A DNA stretch of 10,350 nt from Antrodiella citrinella (lineage: Eukaryota; Basidiomycota; Agaricomycetes; Polyporales; Steccherinaceae). Position 1 is the stretch's first letter, and each line of letters begins with the position of its first letter. The notes under the pieces were generated by a model. That model searched no databases and was not told the DNA's origin. It saw only the letters and a program-made list of their open reading frames with translations. The stretch covers positions 1-10,350 of the forward strand of contig SGPM01000609.1 of NCBI GenBank assembly GCA_004802725.1, given 5' to 3'. Both the position numbers and the translations under genes were made by a program. Shown piece after piece: positions 1-7,453 of the stretch.

Positions 1-25
1 TTCTACTTGAACCACTATCTAAGCC

Positions 26-3000
26 TTAAGGGTCCAGAACAATGGGCTCAGACACCCGATAACCACTACCATCGTCGTCGTAGATATTCGAAACAGTGGT
101 GGGCTTGGTACGTTTACTCTTGGCCTTGAAAACCTCAACAATCTTCGCCTCCGGGATCATGTCAGATATATCAGCCCAGGAGCTGAGCACAGTTGCAGCG
201 CGAACCGACTCGTCGCCGAGACCGTGACGACGCTTCGTAACAGTCAATGAGCCGCGCGAGAACGAACACTCGACATCGGTGGAAGTCGCTGATGTCAGAG
301 AGACCGAGACGAGCCAACGTCCGAGTCAGACTCAGTCAGTTAACGGTAAATGTATAGGATGAGCGTATGTACATACCAGATGCAGACAAAAAGTCTAAGG
401 CCATTCGAGCGAGTGGGTTCTGGGGCTTGTCGGCGAGTCCGAGCTGACTTGTCCACCACTGAAGAGGGTCGGTACAGGACGGGACAGGGATTGCTGAGAG
501 GTATTCCTCCAGTGCGTCGGACTCGTCTGAGGTTGGCATCCCGTAGGTGTCGTCCTCAAACATGCGAAGTGCACTAGAGCGACTTGCCGATGTAGCCTAG
601 GAGAGCGAAAGATATGAGTACGGAACATAGACAGAAGAATAACACAGCCAGCTGTGATACGCACAGCACTTGACAACTCGTTTGCGGTCGCTTGCGCCGC
701 TGCCGCTATATCTGATGCCTTGGGCTTGTAGTGCGACTCCCAGCGTTCACGAAGAAGGTCTGTGGCGGTAGAAATCCATTCCGATGGCCATTTCTGCCGC
801 TTGAAGTACTCCATCTTGTATTTCGGGTGAAGGACTGTGAATGTATGGTCCGTTATCTCACAAAGACAGCTAGTAAAATGAAACACGACTTACATATGGC
901 AAGACGATACATAATTGAGTCGTCAGTCGCGCTGTAGTATTTATTGAGTACCTTCATACCCCGAGTGGTGGCAGCGCGGACAGGTTGCACGAGCGCGTTG
1001 TTGGCGATGACATGTTCCAATGCCGTGGTTAGTTTGTCAATGATGGGGATGACTTCGTGAAGGAGAGGGTGGTTGGAACGGGAGATGTGCTCCGTGGCCA
1101 CAAGAAACATCTAATATCATGTCCGTCCGTGAACCTATGAACATCAACATGAGAAATATGAACACGTACCTCGAGAACAGGTTCTAGCTGCTCTAAGATT
1201 GTCCACTCCTCGGGTGAAGGCTTGAATCTCTTCAAGCTCTTCTTGTCATTCTTGTCGTACTTGGGTAACGCAAAGAGCTTCTCGAGAGCGAGGCGAAGGT
1301 ACAAAGCCCGTGAGATGGCCTGTGACGTGGAATTCCATCGAGTGGGGACCGAACGAATCATCTGCTTGGGTTCAATGTTGCACCACTCACATGCGAGTCG
1401 AAGGTCCTCGCGGATTGCAGGTGAATGAAATACGCGCTTCGCCAGCTGCGTGAGCTGTTAAACGAACCATACACTTAGTGAAGCACAGTAAAGATGGTCA
1501 CAAGGCGGAATGTGTACCTTTGTGACCGCAAAACGTGCAATACGAATGGAGCCGGCATGCAGATGCTCGCTTGCCTCAACTTCTGCAATGATGCCTGCGA
1601 TGATATCTGAGTCGGCCTCTTCGCGCGCAGGATCCACTTCCAAGTCGTCTTCCGTTTGCGGGAGCAGCTGACCGTTTTCGTCGTAGTCGCGACGGCTGGC
1701 AAGCGCAAAAGTCTCGGTGTCGTCACCATCATCTTCCAGCTCTATGAGCTCGGTGTCTTCATCCTCGGCAGCGTCAGCCATCGNCCCGACACGGCGGGGA
1801 GCAGCAAACAATGAGAGGATAGCCTGAATATTGAACAACTTAGTAAGAACAGTTACCGCATCTCAGCAAAGAGGCTACACACCTTGACAATGAGATTCAG
1901 GATGTGGGCGAGGCAACGAATTCGCGCCATCATTGAGTACCAGTCGTCGCCCAGTAGTGACTCAAGTTCCGCAACAAGGGTGTCGTTATTAGTCGCATTG
2001 TCCCCTGTGACACCAAGGATCTAAGGTAATGATATGAATTGACAATAAGATGCGCTGACAGACGAATGCACGTACTTTCTTCTGAATGCCGTATGACTTC
2101 AAACATGACGCGAGCTCTTCCGCCAAGTACTTCCCAGTATGGTTTTGAGTCAGCCTATCCAGCACGCCGGCATAAGACAATGAATAACGAGCGTTGATAT
2201 GAGTACTTACTTAACAAAGTCCAGAATGAACGAACACATCTCCGCGTTGACAACATAATGGATGGTGACACCGAGAAACGAAAGGACATTTGGGGACGTC
2301 CAGCCATCAATACCCAGATGGAGGCGTCCCGGATAGGACTGAACGTAAGGAAAGTACGTAGCAAGACAATGAAGGTAGGAGTACATACCTGCAGTTGCTT
2401 GGCAACATACTCTCGTGAGAGCGTGAAGATCTCTCGTATATCACGAGAGACCGTTTTCGCGGACGGGATCTCGACCTTCGAATAGAGCATCTGAAAGAGC
2501 TGTACAAGCTCGGGGTCTTGAACGATCTTGAAGGGGCGGTGACGGCGCGCAACCCAAAGAGACAGGAGATATCGAAAACCGGCCTTCGTGTAGGTCGAAC
2601 CATAGGCAAAGTCGTTGATGGCTTGACCAGCGGCCGGCTTCTTGGGTTGACATGCATTGACGTGGCGGCCCAGGTTGCTGGTAGAGTCGTCCCATCGCAC
2701 GCGTGTCAACACGGGAGGAGAAGGGCTAATTGAAAAGATGAGTGGGCAGCAAAAGCAGGGTGAGGCTCGAGCAAAAGAGAACATACCCTTTGTGAAATCG
2801 GCATATGAACTTGTACCGAACGGACTCGTCGTCGTCGATGTCGATGACAATTCCGGGTGGCATGTGGAAGTGGTCGTACACGTCCGATGACCAGTTGTCC
2901 ATTTGCGCCGCTAGAAAGACATCAAGTTAGATCAGTGTTGAGTACACTGGCAATGTAAAGGGACGTACCTAGAACCTGCTCATTTGTCTTGTTGTCAACG

Positions 3001-3203
3001 TCATACCGCTCGCCGAACTCCTTGATTTTGGCCTCCCTCTTCGATAGCTCGACAGCAGCCCGGTGAGCAGCTGTAGCAGATGTGGAAGGCGCCGCGGGAT
3101 GCTCCTCGTCGCCGTCACTGGATTGGGGAGGGAGAGTTGGCTGAGACGAATCAGAATCACGGCGAATGCGAGGCCGCTTCTTCCTGTGTCCGCCTCTGGT
3201 CAT
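26..3203 (-). CDS. hAT-superfamily transposase, 12 exons, apparently intact
   Basis: A transposase of the hAT (hobo/Ac/Tam3) superfamily, which cuts and pastes a DNA element in the nucleus. Exons on the minus strand, in transcript order: 3203-2969, 2910-2787, 2725-2389, 2338-2211, 2154-2076, 2020-1883, 1823-1518, 1454-1170, 1110-894, 834-665, 596-377, 288-26. All 11 introns (50-88 nt) are GT-AG and keep frame, giving 833 residues. A basic, Ser-rich N-terminus is followed by a BED-like finger (CRFH near 113, then STSNLGRHVNAC). The RNase H-like core has LHLGIDGWTSPN (Asp243), GVTGDNATNND (Asp308), RCLAH (Cys337, His340), an acidic insert in exon 7, and SVPTRWN (Trp489). The C-terminal dimerisation region has DPLQWW (720-721) and STDVECSFSRGS (750-760). 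The ATG at 3203 has A at -3. Residue 361 is undefined because of the n at 1784. No frameshift or stop was found. The family call is very secure; whether the element is active is unknown, and its left end lies outside the window. Confidence 0.93.
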
Positions 3204-3206
3204 TTT

Positions 3207-3268
3207 TAGATACAGAGAAAGAGGGGGGAGATACGAAGAGCTGACTCACGTTTGTACCGGGTTTTATC
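3207..3268 (-). promoter_or_regulatory. Probable core promoter / 5' leader of the hAT transposase gene
   Basis: Read on the minus strand, a TATA-like GATAAAA lies at 3268-3262. A pyrimidine-rich run (CTCCCCCCTCTTTCTCT) follows just before the ATG at 3203. CT-rich tracts close to transcription starts are common in filamentous fungi. Assignment is by position and composition only. Confidence 0.3.
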
Positions 3269-4061
3269 ATACTCCCCAACGAGTGCTGCGAGTCATCCGA
3301 CCAATAAACGTGCCATTGGGCCATTTGGCTTTGAGTGTCTTAAGAATCAAATGAGCGGGTGATTCATGCGGTCGTCCGAGAATGTTCAGGAGATATGGAC
3401 GGAAGCAGATCATTATCGAGCACCGATGTTGAAGTTTCGCTGCCGCGCCTGTTCTGACAGCTGGTAGTCTCACGCCCCTTGTTGAGAACTTCAACAATGC
3501 GCTGGCGACTTCAGCTTCCTCTCTGTTCATTGACGTTCATTCACTACCAAACTCACCTATATTTCTCGTTCTTCCTCCCCCACTGATCCTACATCGCAGA
3601 AGCGCCGACGCTATTTCCAACTCCGCGAGCTCCTGCAAGATCACAACCACTATCAATTCCGAAGGAATTGCACACCGCGGACAACCACGAGTCTCAAAGG
3701 ATCCACTTCATTGCTAAAACTCTTATCTCGTTTCAGAATTTCAACTGGTGGCCCAGAATTGCGTGCTACAGCAACAGCGCAGCGTGACTGCTTGCTGTGG
3801 CGGCGAGTCATATTGCTGACGGCGCATGCGACGTACAAGTGGCTTGGATTTCGACATCGCTTTGAGTGGAATCAGTGGAATCTGGATGATTAAGCTGCAG
3901 GATCCGGTACATGTTTCATGAAGGTGAGTCCAAGTCAAATATCTATTCACCTGTTGTGCTAATCGGATTTGCTTGATCACAGTTATCACCGTGACAGTGC
4001 CACAAATGCGTGCACATCGACGGACTCAGGACTCAGGACCGAGTCAATCCAGTCAACCCTA
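3269..4061. other. Intergenic stretch without a recognised gene
   Basis: No protein family was recognised on either strand. The minus strand carries an 87-codon open frame (3530-3267) and the plus strand a 60-codon frame ending at 3893; neither has family-like motifs. A perfect small hairpin, CAATTCC-GAA-GGAATTG, lies at 3654-3670. An intron-like sequence lies at 3924-3982 on the plus strand, with donor GTGAGT, a CTAAT branch-like site and a CACAG end. If it is real, an unrecognised or decayed plus-strand transcript crosses this area. It may also be part of the hAT element's upstream non-coding region. Confidence 0.4.
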
Positions 4062-4144
4062 CGCCCCCCGTGCCTGTACGACGTACGTCCCCCGTGGGCC
4101 CGTGCCTGTATGCCCCCCGTGCCTGTATGCCCCCCGTGCCTCTA
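4062..4144. repeat. GC-rich minisatellite, 17-nt unit
   Basis: Units of about 17 nt, TGCCCCCCGTGCCTGTA, lie at 4062-4078, 4111-4127 and 4128-4144. A partial copy lies at 4098-4110 and a diverged stretch with CGTCCCCCGTGG between them. An imperfect GGACTCAGGAC motif occurs just before the array (4022-4039), and a related GGACTCGGGAC lies near 4239. The plus frame through the array is open for about 94 codons, but it is proline/arginine low-complexity sequence and I do not call it a gene. Confidence 0.75.
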
Positions 4145-4326
4145 CGCGTCCGACCTCCGTCCCGTTAACGGTTACGCGCATGTCCGTCGTGGCACGCTGC
4201 ACGCCCGTCTTCGTCAGACATAGGTTTGACACCAGTCGGGACTCGGGACCGCCGTGAACTTCTCACCTCCACAGCTCGTGACATCACCTGGCCATGTGTT
4301 CGAGTGGACGTCAAGTGCTAGTAATC

Positions 4327-4371
4327 CGCTCTCTCGTCCCTCGCTCTCTCGTCCCCCGCTCTCTCGTCCCC
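4327..4371. repeat. Short tandem repeat, 15-nt unit, three copies
   Basis: Three consecutive copies of CGCTCTCTCGTCCCC occur; the first ends in T instead of C. The unit is a multiple of three, so it stays open in all frames it is read in, which explains a 126-codon open frame here (4294-4674) that has no other protein-like feature. Confidence 0.8.
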
Positions 4372-4784
4372 CGTTACAGTTTCCTCTTGATTCGCGCGGG
4401 GATCTATTATGGTCAGCATAGGCTCAAAATTCGACGTGATTCGCCGTCGAAAGACCTCATCGTGGTGCGGGTCGCCGACGGCGGTTCCACGGGGCACTTT
4501 GACAAGCCGAAACCGCGTCCACACAATCGGCTGGACGACAAGCAGTGTCAAGCACGACGGTACTACGACGGTACGACGGTCGACCTCATGTCTCAACACT
4601 TGAATTGCCGACGATGCCAAGCCACTCCCCCGCGGATGGGTTCGACGAGCAGACCGAGAAGTACTACGATCTGAGTCGTGAGACGTATCTGAAGCAGAAG
4701 ACGTCCCCGTCCCAGGGGGTGTATACCATGTATTGTACTAATGTAATACACGGAGTCATCACTATTATTACATAGAATCAAAGA
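4372..4784. other. Gene-free stretch between repeat blocks
   Basis: No recognisable gene. The stretch has a small ACGACGGT repetition near 4553-4583 and a weak stem (GTGTAT ... ATACAC) at about 4719-4752. The open frames have no family-like motifs. Confidence 0.4.
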
Positions 4785-4971
4785 GAGACTTGCGGGTACT
4801 TGCGGGTCACTCGCAGGTTTGCGATACCTGCAAGTGTACCCGGGACTCGTGAGTAATTCACCCGCGGGTATAGGTAACTCGTTGGGAATAACCCGTACAG
4901 ATCCAGGTTCCCCTTTCTAGCAGGGTACGACCTGCGGGTGCGGATCCGAGTGGATCTACGAGTGCACTCGT
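4785..4971. repeat. CGGGT/ACCCG motif cluster with palindromes, transposon-end-like
   Basis: Many copies of a GCGGGT/ACCCGC core in both orientations are packed into under 200 bp: TGCGGGTA, TGCGGGTC, TACCCGGG, CACCCGCGGGTA, AACCCGTA and TGCGGGTG. Two palindromes are embedded: an 11-bp stem with one mismatch (4808-4818 with 4826-4836) and a perfect 14-mer ACGAGTGCACTCGT (4958-4971). Dense short motifs in both orientations are typical of subterminal transposase-binding regions of hAT elements. This could therefore be the right end of the hAT element whose transposase lies at 26-3203, or the end of another element. No terminal repeat or target duplication could be proven, because the left end is off the window. 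Confidence 0.45.
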
Positions 4972-5415
4972 GGCGTGCTTTATCCTGGGTGTACAAGCGC
5001 CCAAAGCAGATCAGTCACCCTGCCAAAACCGTTCCGCCAATTCCTTAGCTACTGTAGCTATTAAATGATATATATATAGAGAGTATACTGACGCGGTAAC
5101 AGCCCCATCTGACATGCACGTGAGGCTGGGTTCAGTGGCTCGGTCATCTGTGTTCTCCATAGTATCTGAAATACATATTCTATTCACACTACTACTACTT
5201 GAGTGATACCTACGTCAGATAGACTTGAACCTCTGTTAGTGTATGCGTTTTCTGCTTTCCAAACAACTCTGCGCTACGCGCAGTTACGCCTTGGTTAGCG
5301 CTGAATCCGCGGTTCACAACATCTACCAGAAGGTATCATGATGTGTTGTCCGTTCAGACCCTGGCACGACTCGACGCTGGGTCATAGCCATATTTGAACG
5401 ATACAAAAATGGATG
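4972..5415 (-). other. Gene-free stretch with tRNA-like pol III boxes, possible SINE or decayed tRNA
   Basis: On the minus strand, TAGCGCAGAGTTGTTTGG (5276-5259) resembles a tRNA A box, and GGTTCAAGTCT (5231-5221) resembles a B box. They are spaced about 45 nt, as in a tRNA. The T-arm stem next to the B box is imperfect and no acceptor stem closes around the boxes, so it is not a normal tRNA. Downstream in the same direction the sequence runs into an AT-rich simple tail (5067-5082, TATATATATA), as tRNA-derived SINEs do. A 9-mer AGGTATCAT lies upstream (5331-5339), with its inverse TGATACCT at 5204-5211. The boxes could be chance matches. Confidence 0.3.
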
Positions 5416-5606
5416 GAAAAGACAGAATTTTTTGATTGATTTTTGGCCCACAAAAAGTTGAAAAATATTCAACATCTAGTCAGACACAAAAGACGAAGAC
5501 GGCAGGGGCTCCACTTTGGCAAAAAGTGCACTTTGTCTTATTACAAAAGCTAATTTTTTGGTTTGTATTTTCACGGACCAAAAGAATTATAAAAATTCTG
5601 TCTTTT
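5416..5606. repeat. AT-rich imperfect inverted repeat, MITE-like
   Basis: AAAAGACAGAATTTTT at about 5417-5432 is the exact reverse complement of the sequence ending at 5606. The similarity continues inwards through TTTTTGGCCCACAAAAA on the left against TTTTGGTCCGTGAAAAT on the right strand. Arms are about 40 bp with mismatches, around a roughly 110-bp centre. Base composition is much more AT-rich than the flanks. A 9-bp direct repeat AGGTATCAT lies outside it (5331-5339 and 5667-5675), but not at the arm ends. A degenerate non-autonomous DNA element is the best reading. Confidence 0.5.
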
Positions 5607-5824
5607 ACAATCAATTTTGAATCAAATTTTCTACTTACAAAATTTGGCTGCGAACCCAGTGCGAAGAGGTATCATATATATCTGCGTGACAAATTTAAAT
5701 CAACGTCACGTTGGCGCGCGTCCAACGATCGACGCGTTCAATGTTCCAACTTGAAAGTTGGACTTCACCTCACTTCTTCTCTCTGGTTCATCTGCTTAGC
5801 ATTTATCGTTCTTGTCTTCTCGTC

Positions 5825-6901
5825 ATGAGTCGCGTAAATAAGTATATGGAACAAGTTGAGGCTCAGATGAGAGGAAATGATTGCAGGTACGCGTCACCTC
5901 CTTTTAACACGTGTTGTCGTCTCCGTCATGCTCGCTGCATTAGATCTCTCCCGGAGCTACTTGAAAGGTATGGTTTCATGCGTACGGAACATTCACGTTC
6001 TCTGAAGAGCGACGCAGTGATGTGTCGGAACCACTCAAGGGCACGGAATCTTTCCTCCTGCGCACATTCTTTTCCCAGAGCTCGATGGAACCTGGGCGCG
6101 ATCTTGACGCGTATGGGGAGATTCTTTTTGGAGGCGACTTGGAAAGTGCGAAGTTTGACTGCAGCCGACGCGTGAGCAAGCACACCAAGGCGGGGAAGTC
6201 GTCCGAGGGCGCCACTCAGGCCGCGGTTTCAGGAAATTGAGAAGATAACATGGGGACCCACGCGTGTCCCCATCTACAATCCCTTGCTCCTGAGCACGTT
6301 GATCATCCCTGAGAACCGCACTCAGGTTCTGGCTCTCACAAAGTGGTTAGCCTAAGAGGCGAAGATTCCTGTGAACGGACGCGACCTTTCAGGGTCTACC
6401 GCCATACACCACGCGATCTCCACAAAACCCGCTTTCGACACAGAGTTTGCAGAGATTTTGTACGAAGCTGGTGGGGATGTCTGTCTTACCAATCGGTTCG
6501 GTGAGACAGGCGTGTTTGAAGCGGTCAAGATTCGCGCACCTCAAGTAACGGAACAGGTTCGGAAGACCAGTGCCGCAATCCAGTGGTACCTTGGTCATGA
6601 CGGGAACCTCGATATCAAGGACAACGATGGCATCAGCGCGCGAACCCTCTTGGTAAAGAGTCGGAACGTGTATCTGAGAGTTGGTGGCGTCGCGATGACC
6701 CGGCTATATAGGATGATAGAACAGGAAGACAAGAGGCGACGAGAGCAAGCCGATACATCCTGTACCTTCTGCGGATTAAAGCCTCAGTCATTGTTGGTTT
6801 GCTCGAGATGCAGATCAGCGAGGTACTGTGCTTCCCCGAAGACTTGTCAACGACGTGACTGGCCAAGACACAAGGCAGGATGCAAGAAACATGAAGCTTG
6901 A
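5825..6901 (+). pseudogene. MYND zinc-finger / ankyrin-like protein gene, probably inactivated
   Basis: Recognised from its C-terminal MYND finger (6761-6883). All eight ligands are present: CTFC, then CSRC, then C and C around SARYC...TC, then H and C in RHKAGC. MYND fingers bind proline-rich partner peptides. Upstream, motifs such as EKITWGPTRVPIYNP and DLSGSTAIHHAI match an ankyrin-like MYND family common in mushroom genomes. Translation from the ATG at 5825 (MSRVNKYMEQVEAQ) runs in one frame to about 5985, in another from about 6000 to 6230 (RDLDAYGEILFGGDLESAKF), and in a third from 6233 to the stop at 6899-6901. Introns 5968-6017 (GTATGG...GCAG) and 6172-6232 (GTGAGC...TTTCAG) would restore frame exactly, leaving about 321 codons. 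Even then a TAA at 6353-6355 breaks ALTKWLA / EAKIPV, where no splice pair removes it in frame. Alternatives are indels rather than introns, or a sequencing error at the TAA. The family is secure; inactivation is likely. Confidence 0.65.
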
Positions 6902-7368
6902 GGTACGCAAATATGTCTTGCTTGTCATCCATTAGTCCGACCATACTCACTTAGATCAGTATTGACACGCTAGATGGTATCTTCGAGCAACTGTACATGA
7001 AACCTACAACCTGAAGGTACGTGATTTGTTCTTAAGTGTACAGTGTCCTGGGATAATTCTAAATGGTTTTTGCGTTTGCGCGGTCCATAGCTGGTCATCG
7101 AAAGCGAAAGGGGTGGTACAGGAACAGCCATAGCAATGTCCTCCACAGTCAGTTGAAGCAGCGGGAGACGGTAGCGATCGGACGTTTTTCTAGTTACATC
7201 GTATCAAAAACGAGAAAGTGGACGGGACAAGATGTACTTGGATCATGAGGCTTGCCGAAAATTGGAATAAAAGGGACCCAGCAGGATTGCAGCAGGATGC
7301 GGCGTCGACGTAGATTGAATGCCGCCCACAATGATGATACATTTCTGTTGACTGAAATCACAATAACC
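6902..7368. other. Intergenic region between the MYND pseudogene and the MINDY gene
   Basis: No recognisable gene, RNA or large repeat. The stretch should hold the 3' end of the upstream transcript, if it is still transcribed, and the upstream promoter of the MINDY gene. A 61-codon open frame (7063-7248) has no family-like motifs. Confidence 0.5.
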
Positions 7369-7374
7369 TATAAA
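7369..7374 (+). promoter_or_regulatory. TATA box candidate of the MINDY gene
   Basis: TATAAA lies in AACCTATAAATG, 80 bases before the ATG at 7454. The position suits a TATA element with a short 5' leader. Confidence 0.4.
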
Positions 7375-7453
7375 TGTCCCGAAATGGGCATTGTAACCTA
7401 ATTCCTCCGTCATATCCAGATTGTTACAACAGCAATCTTGGCAACAAACCTCC

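Noticed and set aside
3267..3530. 87-codon minus-strand open frame as an upstream exon of the hAT gene
   Set aside because: No donor/acceptor pair I could find joins it in frame to the transposase, and it shows no hAT motif; the ATG at 3203 already gives a complete N-terminus.
4294..4674. 126-codon plus-strand open frame as a gene
   Set aside because: It is kept open by the 15-nt tandem repeat (RSLVP repeated) and has no family-like motif afterwards.
5204..5338. A functional tRNA gene
   Set aside because: The T-arm does not pair cleanly and no 7-bp acceptor stem closes at the right distance from the B box.
5436..5828. 130-codon plus-strand open frame in the AT-rich region
   Set aside because: It runs through the inverted repeat, is rich in Phe/Lys/Ile from base composition, and overlaps the start of the MYND gene in another frame.
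6326..6392. An intron (GTTCTG...TTTCAG) removing the premature TAA of the MYND gene
   Set aside because: It is 67 nt and shifts the frame of the downstream MYND part. It would also delete sequence that looks like normal family coding sequence.
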